A stretch of 44,443 nt of DNA, from assembly GCA_020725525.1 (NCBI GenBank), contig DYEX01000059.1, forward strand, positions 1-44,443, in the 5' to 3' direction. The stretch's first letter is position 1, and every line of letters begins with the position of its first letter. This document shows positions 16,170-23,711 of the stretch, one piece after another. The stretch comes from Desulfovirgula sp. Lineage in GTDB: Bacteria > Bacillota > Desulfotomaculia > Desulfotomaculales > Desulfovirgulaceae. The notes under the pieces were generated by a model, which saw only the letters and a program-made list of their open reading frames with translations, did not search any database and had not been told where the DNA came from. The position numbers and the translations under genes are program-made.

Positions 16170-16412
16170 TCACTCCCTTCCCTGCAGCCACGCGCAGAGA
16201 CGCTCCGCGGCGCCGAACACCGCGCCCAGGAACCACATGAATATACCCGCAAAGAAAAACATTAAGTCCCCAAACCAGGCGCCACCATCATCAAAATAAT
16301 CTTGAGGAGAAATGTAGCAATAACTGTACTCTTCCTCCTCATCTTCCAGTATGGCGGCCAGCAGTTCCGGGTTTTCCATCACCTGCCGGTTGAAATCGGC
16401 TATGCCGAACAC
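16170..16412 (-). CDS. Small acidic membrane protein in the T4SS operon
   Basis: 80 residues. The N-terminal half is strongly acidic (ILEDEEEEYSYCYISPQDYF); the C-terminal half is one long hydrophobic, aromatic-rich segment (GDLMFFFAGIFMWFLGAVFG) ending in AERLCAWLQGRE. It sits 16 bases downstream of VirB4 and before the VirB6-like gene. It may be a small T4SS channel component. No family is recognised. Confidence 0.6.
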   Translation of the reverse strand: MFGIADFNRQVMENPELLAAILEDEEEEYSYCYISPQDYFDDGGAWFGDLMFFFAGIFMWFLGAVFGAAERLCAWLQGRE

Positions 16413-16428
16413 CGAAAACCACTCCTTT

Positions 16429-18288
16429 CTACGCCATTTCGTCCGGTTTCTTCTCCAGCATACTCCACTCCCAGGGCGTTACGTACACCCTCACCTTCGC
16501 CATCTCGTCCATTATGTCGAGCACGCCGAACCCGCGTTTCCTGATGGAGCTGATGTAGTCGCGCACGCCGTCGGAGTAGCCGAGCGTGCCGCATAATAGT
16601 TTCGCCTCTTCAGGCTTGCTCCGCATCAGGAACGCCGCTGAACACTGGGCTATAATGTTCTGACCGTCTTCGGACGCGAAATCCCGGAAGGATTGAGTCG
16701 CGATGACCAGCGACGTCCTGTACTTCCGGCCGCGCTTGGCCGCTGCCAGCAGGAACTGCACGGCGTTCGGGTGCCTCATGAACACCCACGCTTCGTCCAC
16801 CAGCAGAACTTTTTCCACGTCTTTCTGGGCCTTCACGAAGTGTTCCCAGAGCCAGAGGAAAATCGCCTGCGTCGCGTAAAACCGCATCAGATCATCTTTC
16901 TCTGTAGGCTTCAGGTTGAAGCAGACCGCCGGGACGTCCCTCACCGAGACTTTAGTTTCGCCGTCCAGGAAACCCAGCGTACCACCCCGCGTGAAAGGTT
17001 TGAGGAGAAAGGCCACCCTCCCGTCCCTGGCCTCAATGCGCCGCACCACGTCGGAGATCGTCGGCATGCGTTTCTTGATGCGGCCCACCGCGAAAGTACC
17101 GTCGGCAAGCTTTTTCCCGCCCGGTTCGTAAAGGCTTTCCGGATCCCTGGTGATCCCGCGCGCCGCGTATTCCTCCCGCAGGGCCTCCTCGATGTGGGTT
17201 TCCCCGTCCACCCCGAGTTTTTCGCCGCGGTGTTCCAGGACGCCGGAGAAGAGCGCTGCCACCTCCCGTACCTTGCCGGGAACGTCGACGTAAAATTCCT
17301 TCTTCCGGTCGTCCCACTCCGGCTCCAGATCCAGGATGTTGAACACCGGCTCCGCCGCCGGGTCCAGCCGGACGTGAAGGCCGCCCATCTTTTCGGTCAT
17401 CACGCGGAATTCGCCTTCCACGTCCAGAAACGCCACCCGCCTGCCGCAGGCGATGTTGCGCCCCACCAGCACGCTTAGAGTCACCGATTTCCCGGCCCCG
17501 GTCTGGCCGAAGACGAACATGTGCGGCGCGAACATCTCCTTCGCGAAAAGGTCCAGGAAGACCGGAGACCCGGTTTCCAGGTTGAAGCCGACAAAAACGC
17601 CGGAGGCGTGGCCGGTGTCGCACGAAGTGAGCGGAGCAAGGCACGCCGCCCCGCCCGACAGTAAATTCTGATACTGCCACCTCGCCGCGTGCGGCGGCAG
17701 AATCCCCAGAGGGAGCAGGTGGTGGATGCCCCTGTCCTGCCAGTATTCCAGCGCCTGCACCCTGATACCCGCCCCGGCCATCAGGTTCTCAAACGCCTGG
17801 CAGCGCGCCTCCAGTTCGTCGGGAGACGGCGACGACACCGCAAACAGCAGGCAGCAGTAGTACATGCGGTCGTAGCCGAACTGGATCGCCTGGCGCACGT
17901 TTTCCGCTTCGGCCATTTTGCGCTCGAGTTCTGGCCTGTTCGTTATGTGCCCCCCGCGCACTACTTCCAGTTCGTACTGGGAGGCCGCCTCGGTGTACTT
18001 CCTGGTCAGCTTGTTCACCGCGTCCCGGTTGGGGACGGGAACAACGTGCAGCGAAACCTCCACGTCACCGAAAGCGTACGCCCTGTCAAGCACCCACGGT
18101 ACCAGCGCGGCCGGCAGCACTGCAGTGGAGTACACCCTCCTGTAGACGCCGTTCACCCGCAGGTCGCGCACGGAAACGGTCAGCCCGTCGGGCGCGTACA
18201 GCAGCTGCAGCGGATTCCCGCCATCAGAAAGACGGCTGGACTTCTTTTTTCTGCGGAACAGCAAAAGAATCAGCTCCCTTCCAGTCAA
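16429..18288 (-). CDS. virB4: VirB4-family conjugation ATPase
   Basis: 619 residues if it starts at TTG 18288; TTG at 18264 has a better-placed GGAAGGGAG and gives ~611. The N-terminal ~230 residues form the VirB4 N-domain. The ATPase domain holds Walker A GQTGAGKS (about residue 262), AFLDVEGEFR, and Walker B KVLLVDEAWVFM (about 490), followed by ATQSFRDFASEDGQNI with the Gln-containing motif. VirB4 (TrsE/TraE/TcpF in Gram-positives) energises T4SS assembly. It overlaps the upstream VirB4-N-like gene by about 40-65 bases, which suggests coupled translation. Confidence 0.93.
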   Translation of the reverse strand: MTGRELILLLFRRKKKSSRLSDGGNPLQLLYAPDGLTVSVRDLRVNGVYRRVYSTAVLPAALVPWVLDRAYAFGDVEVSLHVVPVPNRDAVNKLTRKYTEAASQYELEVVRGGHITNRPELERKMAEAENVRQAIQFGYDRMYYCCLLFAVSSPSPDELEARCQAFENLMAGAGIRVQALEYWQDRGIHHLLPLGILPPHAARWQYQNLLSGGAACLAPLTSCDTGHASGVFVGFNLETGSPVFLDLFAKEMFAPHMFVFGQTGAGKSVTLSVLVGRNIACGRRVAFLDVEGEFRVMTEKMGGLHVRLDPAAEPVFNILDLEPEWDDRKKEFYVDVPGKVREVAALFSGVLEHRGEKLGVDGETHIEEALREEYAARGITRDPESLYEPGGKKLADGTFAVGRIKKRMPTISDVVRRIEARDGRVAFLLKPFTRGGTLGFLDGETKVSVRDVPAVCFNLKPTEKDDLMRFYATQAIFLWLWEHFVKAQKDVEKVLLVDEAWVFMRHPNAVQFLLAAAKRGRKYRTSLVIATQSFRDFASEDGQNIIAQCSAAFLMRSKPEEAKLLCGTLGYSDGVRDYISSIRKRGFGVLDIMDEMAKVRVYVTPWEWSMLEKKPDEMA

Positions 18289-18898
18289 TTATCGCACCGA
18301 CTGAAGATACCGACTCCGCGGGACGGAATATACGCCCCGGGTTGAAGATGTCGTGCAGCAGGTTCAGCACCTGCTCCGGAGGCAGCATCTCCGTCCGTAT
18401 ACCGCCGGCCTGCATCGCGGCCCTGAACAGGAGCACCCGCTTGTGCAGTTCCTGTTCAGGCGATTCTCCGGGTGTATCCACACCTACGACGGCATACGAC
18501 CGCCGGACTTTCACCGTTTTTTCACCGGAAAGGAACGTGTAAAAATCCATCATCGCCAGCGCGTACTCCGCCGGGCCGCCGCGCAGGTCGGAAGCCGCCC
18601 CGGCAAGGTCCGCCGCGGCCTTTTTCAGGTCTACCATTTCGGATACGGTAAAAAACTGTACCGGAAAGTCCAGGGACAGGATGCACGACCGCAGGGTATT
18701 CGCAACCGACCGCTTTTCTTCGTCGGACAGGAGATGAAAGTTTACCCCACGCACCTGGCTGATCGCGCGGTACCTTTTTCCGGCAAGCACGAGCATCCCG
18801 TACCTGAAGTCCGTACCGTCGTCGCCGAGCCCGAAAACTTCCCGTATGTCTTCCACCGGGCAGAGAGACCCAAACAGGTCCTGTTTTCGTTTCGCCAC
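18224..18898 (-). CDS. VirB4 N-domain-like T4SS partner (TrsD/TraD-like)
   Basis: About 224 residues from GTG at 18898 (GAGGTG six bases upstream); GTG at 18907 is an alternative whose start overlaps that site. The core (FRYGMLVLAGKRYRAISQVR, LLSDEEKRSVANTLRSCILS, DFPVQFFTVSEMVDLKKAAA) resembles the N-terminal part of VirB4 without the ATPase domain. In Gram-positive conjugation operons a small protein of this kind (TrsD-like) often lies directly upstream of VirB4. It therefore probably belongs to the inner-membrane ATPase platform. This is a moderate-confidence family call. Confidence 0.65.
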   Translation of the reverse strand: MAKRKQDLFGSLCPVEDIREVFGLGDDGTDFRYGMLVLAGKRYRAISQVRGVNFHLLSDEEKRSVANTLRSCILSLDFPVQFFTVSEMVDLKKAAADLAGAASDLRGGPAEYALAMMDFYTFLSGEKTVKVRRSYAVVGVDTPGESPEQELHKRVLLFRAAMQAGGIRTEMLPPEQVLNLLHDIFNPGRIFRPAESVSSVGAIIDWKGADSFAVPQKKEVQPSF

Positions 18899-18910
18899 CG
18901 CGATCACCTC

Positions 18911-18938
18911 AAAAAAAAGCCCGCGGTTCTACCGCGGG
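18911..18938 (-). terminator. Terminator overlapping the PrgI-like stop codon
   Basis: CCCGCGG (18920-18926) pairs with CCGCGGG (18932-18938), followed on the minus strand by CT then eight Ts (18911-18918). It contains the stop codon of the PrgI-like gene and lies directly before the ribosome site of the VirB4-N-like gene. It would therefore reduce VirB4 expression relative to the pilin-like genes. Confidence 0.8.
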
Positions 18939-19252
18939 GGCCAGGTTTTCGTCAAAAAATTAAACCGCAAAATTGAGAAAATGTACTGGTCGAGAGGCCC
19001 GCCGCCGAACCGGCGGCAGTCCGGGTCGGACAGGATACCCAGCGCGGCTCCCGGAGCGCCGAAAACAGCAAGCATGACAATGATTGTCAGAGCATCGAGC
19101 CGGTTCGTGTACAGCCAGCAGATGGTACTCAGTACACCGGCCACCGCCGGACCGGCCAGCAGGTAGATGAACTGCCGCAGGGTGAAGCGGCCGCCGACGA
19201 TCTTGTCTTCCTTGTCGAATTGTATCGGCGTCGGGTAGTACACGGCAGTCAC
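18929..19252 (-). CDS. PrgI-family / VirB3-like T4SS protein
   Basis: 107 residues. PrgI-type features: YYPTPIQFDKEDKIVGGRFT near the start, then two membrane helices (LRQFIYLLAGPAVAGVLSTI, ALTIIVMLAVFGAPGAALGI), then a conserved-looking basic/aromatic tail (LDQYIFSILRFNFLTKTWPP). PrgI proteins are the Gram-positive counterpart of VirB3 and usually lie next to VirB4, as here. The stop codon lies inside a terminator hairpin. Confidence 0.82.
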   Translation of the reverse strand: MTAVYYPTPIQFDKEDKIVGGRFTLRQFIYLLAGPAVAGVLSTICWLYTNRLDALTIIVMLAVFGAPGAALGILSDPDCRRFGGGPLDQYIFSILRFNFLTKTWPPR

Positions 19253-19253
19253 C

Positions 19254-19643
19254 TCATGCTTTGGCCAGGTGTCCGATGACGGCCTTTGTCAACAGCCAGG
19301 CAAAAAACACCAGCGCGGCCCCGCCTATGCCGTACAGCATTATCGCTTTGGCCCGGGCGTTTTCCTGCGGGTTGTCGCCCGTGGTCATGATCTTGAACCC
19401 GGCGTAGACCAGCACCCCAAACAGTACCACACCCACAAACCCGGCAAACAGGTTCACAAGACTGATCAACTTGTCTGCGAGCTGTCCCGCAGCCTGGTTG
19501 GCGTCGGCGTTCATCTCCGTTCCGAAGACTTCAATCTTTTCGGCATAGGCAGGAAGAGCGTAAACCAGCGTGAAGATCGAAAACACAAAAAACGATATCC
19601 GGGAAAAAGCCCTGCGTACAGCCGGAACACTTTTTTGCAGCAC
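19254..19643 (-). CDS. VirB2/TrbC-like small membrane protein 1
   Basis: About 129 residues from GTG at 19643. Signal-like N-terminus (AFSRISFFVFSIFTLVYALPAYA), then a region with two membrane helices (LISLVNLFAGFVGVVLFGVL and IMLYGIGGAALVFFAWLLTK) separated by a short polar loop containing TTGDNPQENARAKA. Signal peptide plus two helices with a small loop is the TrbC/VirB2 pilin layout. It is one of three adjacent small proteins of this sort just upstream of the PrgI-like gene. Confidence 0.72.
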   Translation of the reverse strand: MLQKSVPAVRRAFSRISFFVFSIFTLVYALPAYAEKIEVFGTEMNADANQAAGQLADKLISLVNLFAGFVGVVLFGVLVYAGFKIMTTGDNPQENARAKAIMLYGIGGAALVFFAWLLTKAVIGHLAKA

Positions 19644-19644
19644 C

Positions 19645-19950
19645 TCACATACCCCCTTTTTGAACTGTATTTCCCAAATACTGCACCAGACCGACAAACA
19701 GCGGAACCGCATAGAGAAACAGTAGACCTAAAAGCGCAAAAGCTATGCTGGCAATCATCCTCTTTCTCATTTCCGGAAAGAATACCGCTATTATCAAACA
19801 CACGGCGGACGCAGCTCCTACGACAAGCGACACCGGGCCTGCTACGTCAAGGAGCAGCCTGTGCACCGAAAGTAACACGTCCCATACCCTGCCGGTGAAC
19901 TCCTGCTCCGCGCCCGGAGAATTCCCGACACCATAGACCTCAAACCCCAT
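19645..19950 (-). CDS. VirB2-like small membrane protein 2
   Basis: 101 residues. No signal peptide; a polar N-terminus (MGFEVYGVGNSPGAEQEF) is followed by two or three hydrophobic segments (LLLDVAGPVSLVVGAASAVC, LIIAVFFPEMRKRMIASIAF, LLGLLFLYAVPLFVGLV). The end resembles the ends of the two neighbouring VirB2-like proteins (small helix, Gly, Leu, polar tail), consistent with tandem divergence. It is probably a channel or pilus component. Confidence 0.65.
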   Translation of the reverse strand: MGFEVYGVGNSPGAEQEFTGRVWDVLLSVHRLLLDVAGPVSLVVGAASAVCLIIAVFFPEMRKRMIASIAFALLGLLFLYAVPLFVGLVQYLGNTVQKGGM

Positions 19951-19956
19951 AATTAA

Positions 19957-20331
19957 CTACCTCGTCGCGTACTGGGCCAGCCCCTTGACGAGACCAATGA
20001 TGAAAGGTGCCCCGTAAAAAAGCAGCAGGCCGAAACCCACGCACAGGACCGCGCCCAGCACCCTCTGGAAGAGTTTCATCCCGCTGAAAAGCACCAGCAG
20101 CGCCGCCACACCCGCCACAGCCAGCATGATCTTGGCCACGGCGTCGGTCACGGGACCGGCCGCCTTATAGGCACCGTCGATCATGGTGTTAATCTTTTGT
20201 GCAAACTGGTCCGGACTCACCGGCTGGATCCCGGCGGCCTGGTCCTGCTGCGCCGCCTGGTCGGCAAAAACAGGAACAGCAAAAACCAGCAGCGCGGCGA
20301 CCAGCAGGAAGATAATACCGTACTTACGCAC
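19957..20331 (-). CDS. VirB2-like small membrane protein 3
   Basis: About 124 residues from GTG at 20331 (AAAGGGG upstream). Signal peptide (YGIIFLLVAALLVFAVPVFA), a Gln/Ala-rich segment (DQAAQQDQAAGIQP), an amphipathic region, then two membrane helices (IMLAVAGVAALLVLFSGMKL, LGAVLCVGFGLLLFYGAPFI). The layout matches TrbC/VirB2. It overlaps the preceding TM2-like gene by eight bases, indicating an operon. Confidence 0.7.
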   Translation of the reverse strand: MRKYGIIFLLVAALLVFAVPVFADQAAQQDQAAGIQPVSPDQFAQKINTMIDGAYKAAGPVTDAVAKIMLAVAGVAALLVLFSGMKLFQRVLGAVLCVGFGLLLFYGAPFIIGLVKGLAQYATR

Positions 20332-20557
20332 CAGCACCAGCCCCTTTGTTGATTTCCTCGGCTGTCCTGTAGGCGTCGTAGATGCCGTATATCCATGCGA
20401 CCGGCAACAAAATGAATCCAATTGCCACCGCGCAGAGCAGGCCGGAAATGCCAGCCGCCACTAAAAGTGCGATCCCTTTGCCGATCTGGCCGTTGTAGAT
20501 CTGGCCGAGACCGCAAACCAAAAAGCTCAACACCGCTGCGAGTCCGGCATTTTTCAT
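20324..20557 (-). CDS. TM2-domain-like small membrane protein
   Basis: 77 residues from ATG at 20557 behind AAAGGAG. Pattern LAAVLSFLVCGLGQIYNGQI, then a second helix pair (LLVAAGISGLLCAVAIGFIL) and WIYGIYDAYRTAEEIN. The GLGQIYNGQ turn between two helices and the terminal YDAYRTAEE strongly resemble TM2-type proteins. It is the first gene of the T4SS transcript after an upstream terminator. Its role in conjugation is unknown. Confidence 0.75.
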   Translation of the reverse strand: MKNAGLAAVLSFLVCGLGQIYNGQIGKGIALLVAAGISGLLCAVAIGFILLPVAWIYGIYDAYRTAEEINKGAGAGA

Positions 20558-20806
20558 AGAAAACAGCTCCTTTCCGTTTGTAGCGCAGCCGGACACGGGG
20601 TACAGAAAACGTCCCCTCCTTCTTCCCCGGAAGATTTTCCGGCAGCGCCCGGATTATATAAAAAAGCCCGGTCGAAACCGGGCAAAAGAAAAGGGGAAGA
20701 ATTTTTGGGGGAAGCCGGCCTGCCGTTCATCAGGTGGGGAAAATCCCGGACGGGCATCTCCTGCCTGAGAGAATCGGACAACATATATACACATCCCCTC
20801 CTCGTG
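20558..20806 (-). promoter_or_regulatory. T4SS operon leader with terminator-like hairpin
   Basis: No convincing gene. On the minus strand a GAGGAGG ribosome-like site lies near 20797, and a short open frame from 20784 runs through the hairpin; I do not trust it as a gene. GCCCGG (20666-20671) pairs with CCGGGC (20678-20683) and is followed by six Ts (20660-20665), a good intrinsic terminator. A TATAAT-like box follows it directly and may start the T4SS transcript, but no matching -35 box is clear. The 100 bases before the terminator could fold and control it. Confidence 0.5.
20666..20683 (-). terminator. Intrinsic terminator upstream of the T4SS genes
   Basis: Six-base GC stem GCCCGG/CCGGGC with a six-base loop, followed on the minus strand by TTTTTT. 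It separates the DUF2325-like gene from the TM2-like gene. Confidence 0.82.
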
Positions 20807-21073
20807 TTATGAACATTTTTCTAGTTCGGACAATCCTCTGTTTACGATGAGCATCTGCGTCCCGGTTTCCTTGGCCAGTTTCTTTACCCGCCACATCAAT
20901 GAATGAGATACGAACCCGCTGTACAGCAGAATCAATTGTATACCAGCAGGCAGACGGTCGGGATACTTTTTTCTCCTACCATCCCAGTGGATTATTTCCT
21001 GCACGCCGTATTTCTGCCTCAGTACTTCCGGGGCAGCACCCAGCCTATCGGTGCCCACGACGAGGCATCGCAT
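20807..21073 (-). CDS. DUF2325-like protein
   Basis: 88 residues from ATG at 21073, with GGAGGTGG directly upstream. Family features: MRCLVVGTDRLGAAPEVLRQ, VQEIIHWDGRRKKYPDRLPA, LILLYSGFVSHSLMWRVKKL and a final short strand with IVNRG. DUF2325 proteins are small Rossmann-like proteins of unknown function, frequent in Firmicutes and in mobile elements. It is upstream of, and co-directional with, the T4SS genes but separated by a terminator, so it may be a regulator or simply a neighbour. Confidence 0.78.
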   Translation of the reverse strand: MRCLVVGTDRLGAAPEVLRQKYGVQEIIHWDGRRKKYPDRLPAGIQLILLYSGFVSHSLMWRVKKLAKETGTQMLIVNRGLSELEKCS

Positions 21074-21427
21074 TAAAACCACCTCCTGCCAAAAAAGTTG
21101 CGGGCCGGGAAAACTCCCGACCCGATTGCTTCCTGCCGTTGTAGCATGTTTCGATCACAGGAACGATTTTTTATCCAGGCCGGATCGCCTGCAAGCCGCA
21201 CCGCTCTACCCGGACGGTAACTGGGCTCCAAAAGAAAAAGCCCGCATTCCCGCGGGCCGCAAAACCGGGAGGTACATCCGCCACCGCCGCCCCTCCCGAA
21301 AGCGGCAGTTTTCAGCACAAAAACACAACGTAGCATATTTTTCAGTAAATGCTCCTTTATGCTGAGCTCCCCATGGCTAAAGCCAGGTGCTACTGCGCCG
21401 GAGAAAGAAAAAGAAAAGGTGTAGATA
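21074..21427 (-). promoter_or_regulatory. Intergenic leader with terminator (no gene seen)
   Basis: About 350 bases without a supported gene. On the minus strand GCCCGC/GCGGGC (21240-21257) followed by a T-rich run (21232-21239) forms an intrinsic terminator downstream of the AT-rich methylase operon. This stretch is also where composition changes, from AT-rich (right of ~21430) to GC-rich (left). Confidence 0.6.
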
Positions 21428-22285
21428 CTATGCAAATAAATCATAAACAGATTCTGGTATTGAAATCTGGTGACTAAAAATAACCACTTCTTGCCCCTTA
21501 TAACATTTGTTAGCACTATAATTTAAATTATAAATCATCTGTCGATAATTATGATAGAGAGCTTTAATTTCATTAACATTATCATAAGTTATAACCCAAA
21601 ATTTATCTTCGACCTTAGTTATAAATTCAGCTATTCTTTTGTGATCATCATAATTATAGTAATTTAAATATAAATCCTTACCTTTATTAAAGTATGGAGG
21701 ATCAAGATAAATCAAAGTTTTATACGGGGTTGTTGGCAAAATGTCACTTAAAAAGTCCATGGCGTCTTTGTTTGCTAAATTTATCCTATCCTTATATAGT
21801 GCAATTCTTTCAATTCGTTTGATTAATTCAACCTTATTATACCGTGCGTCAATTTTCCATTTTCCATTTTGATTTATTCCGCCAATCACCCCCCCTTTAT
21901 TCAATATACCAGATCTATTAGTCCTGTTTAGAAAAAAAGCAGCAAAACCAAGGTCAATTGTTGACACATTATCTTGATTATAATAAATCAGTCTTTGTCT
22001 CTTCCATTCATCCATATTAACTGGAGTATCGTATATTTTCTTACATAATATTTCAGTTTCATTTAATACTGAAAACCAAAATGAATATATTGCCCTGTCA
22101 ATATCATTTATAAAAACTTTTATTACATATTCATTTATTAAAAGGTCAAGGGCCACTGAAGCACCACCACAATATGGTTCAATGTAATAACCATCACATA
22201 GCATGTTTGCTTCGCAAAGCAATTTAAAAAAACGACCTAGTTTCGCTTTGCCACCAGGATAACGTAATGGCGAATAGTATTGCAT
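21428..22285 (-). CDS. Dam-type (D12 class) adenine-N6 DNA methyltransferase, AT-rich
   Basis: 285 residues. SAM-binding motif I region is PLRYPGGKAKLGRFF and the FxGG-equivalent YIEPYCGGASVAL (residues 5-50). The catalytic motif IV YLDPPYFNKG lies at about residue 192. This is the D12 (alpha-class) family that includes Dam and DpnM and methylates adenine in short sites such as GATC; the actual site is not predictable. The gene is strikingly AT-rich against GC-rich surroundings and ends with FSHQISIPESVYDLFA. It lies 13 bases downstream of a ParB-like gene of the same composition, so the two probably arrived together as a module. Confidence 0.9.
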   Translation of the reverse strand: MQYYSPLRYPGGKAKLGRFFKLLCEANMLCDGYYIEPYCGGASVALDLLINEYVIKVFINDIDRAIYSFWFSVLNETEILCKKIYDTPVNMDEWKRQRLIYYNQDNVSTIDLGFAAFFLNRTNRSGILNKGGVIGGINQNGKWKIDARYNKVELIKRIERIALYKDRINLANKDAMDFLSDILPTTPYKTLIYLDPPYFNKGKDLYLNYYNYDDHKRIAEFITKVEDKFWVITYDNVNEIKALYHNYRQMIYNLNYSANKCYKGQEVVIFSHQISIPESVYDLFA

Positions 22286-22298
22286 ATTATCATATCCT

Positions 22299-23645
22299 TT
22301 ATATCTGATTCCATAGTGTTATAATAAATGGCTCAATGTTATCCCATACTAGCTTTAAATCACTTGCAATTGGATTAAAGTTTTTATTATGTATGTAAGA
22401 ATGAAACGTATTTATTGACATTATATTATTAGGATCAGATACCGAGGTCTTAATACCTTTCGACTGATGTTTGTCTAAGTAGCCATTTGCCTCAAGATAA
22501 TCTGCAACTGCTTGAACCTTAATATGTAATTTTGTATCCTTATCCATTTTGGGTAATTTATATTTTTCTATAAAGGCATCAATAGATAATTCAATAAATA
22601 CTCTGAATAAAACAGCTCCTGCATTACAAAAATTATCTAAATCAAGATCTTTTAGCTCTCGGTATATTTTGTTTATTCTTGGATTATTGATAGGTATTAT
22701 ACAACTTTTCGGTATTAGCGTCTTTCTTTTTATTGATAATGGCTTATTTCTCTGCCTCGTTGGACCCCTTTCTTTTTTGTTTCTTTCAAGGGTCAACGCA
22801 GACATTAATTCCCACTTCTGGTCTAGTGTTTTTGTTTTATCAGGTATATCATTTTTTGTAAAACTTTCGATATAATTCAACCTATCATCTTTGTAGTATA
22901 TTTGTTTTACAGTAAAATCATCTCGTAATAAATCATTAACAATCCTCTTTAAGGGTTTAATTACTTCATCAGGTTCCAATCTAGAAACCACTTTTCCATT
23001 TTCAATTTCAATACCTATCATTCCTCTTACATCCGGATCAGATAGCAACCTTTGCAGACTTGATAATGGGACTTCTTTTAATTGTTTTTTAAACTCTTCT
23101 TCAATATTATCTTGATTCTTTAGAAATTCAATTACTTGCAATGAATATTTAGCTTTACCCTCCATTCTTTCTTCAAACCTTGCTTTTTGTTGAGCATCCC
23201 AGCTTACCGTACCAATTCCATCGTTTTCACCTGTATGCTTTAATCTTATCCACTTATAAGATTCTTTTTCATCCGAAAATATTATGCAAGGAATTTCAAC
23301 TATTGGATTCTTCTCAAAGCTTTCGTTAAGTTGCTTAAATTTTCTATATAACGATTTGTGTTTTTCTAATATAAGGTTTGGATTATTTAATAACTTCAAG
23401 GCGACAATTCGTCTATTGCCTTCAAGTACAACAAATTGCGATTCATTTTTTTCATAAGGGGTTACCATAATTAAATCAGATGGATTTAATCCATTAGCAA
23501 GAATATCCTCAGCTAGTTTTACGAGTTTATCTTTTTGCTCTTCAATCATAAGCTGTATTGCCTCTTGTTGGTTTGATACCATCTCATATCTTGGATTTTC
23601 AGTATTGACTAGCAACGATGTTAATGGTATTAATTTAATCTCCAT
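22299..23645 (-). CDS. ParB/Srx-like N-terminal domain protein, AT-rich, partner of the methylase
   Basis: About 448 residues from ATG at 23645 (GAGAGGTG upstream). The N-terminus carries ParB-like features: LIPLTSLLVNTENPRYEMVS, LAEDILANGLNPSDLIMVTP and FVVLEGNRRIVALKLLNNP, where GNRR matches the ParB box-II GxRR motif. A long charged middle follows. The C-terminal ~130 residues (NAGAVLFRVFIELSIDAFIE, SINTFHSYIHNKNFNPIASD, LVWDNIEPFIITLW) are helical and may be a HEPN-like domain; this is a guess from pattern. ParB-like proteins of this type occur beside DNA-modification genes in mobile defence loci. Base composition is AT-rich like the methylase and unlike the rest of the window. Confidence 0.75.
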   Translation of the reverse strand: MEIKLIPLTSLLVNTENPRYEMVSNQQEAIQLMIEEQKDKLVKLAEDILANGLNPSDLIMVTPYEKNESQFVVLEGNRRIVALKLLNNPNLILEKHKSLYRKFKQLNESFEKNPIVEIPCIIFSDEKESYKWIRLKHTGENDGIGTVSWDAQQKARFEERMEGKAKYSLQVIEFLKNQDNIEEEFKKQLKEVPLSSLQRLLSDPDVRGMIGIEIENGKVVSRLEPDEVIKPLKRIVNDLLRDDFTVKQIYYKDDRLNYIESFTKNDIPDKTKTLDQKWELMSALTLERNKKERGPTRQRNKPLSIKRKTLIPKSCIIPINNPRINKIYRELKDLDLDNFCNAGAVLFRVFIELSIDAFIEKYKLPKMDKDTKLHIKVQAVADYLEANGYLDKHQSKGIKTSVSDPNNIMSINTFHSYIHNKNFNPIASDLKLVWDNIEPFIITLWNQI

Positions 23646-23711
23646 TGTTAACACCTCTCTTCTTGCTTACATCAGTAAAGTCGTTAACTTTTTAACCATC
23701 TAATAAATACT

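Noticed and set aside
20554-20784. 76-residue minus-strand frame before the TM2-like gene
   Set aside because: It runs straight through an intrinsic terminator hairpin and its T-run; more likely leader sequence.
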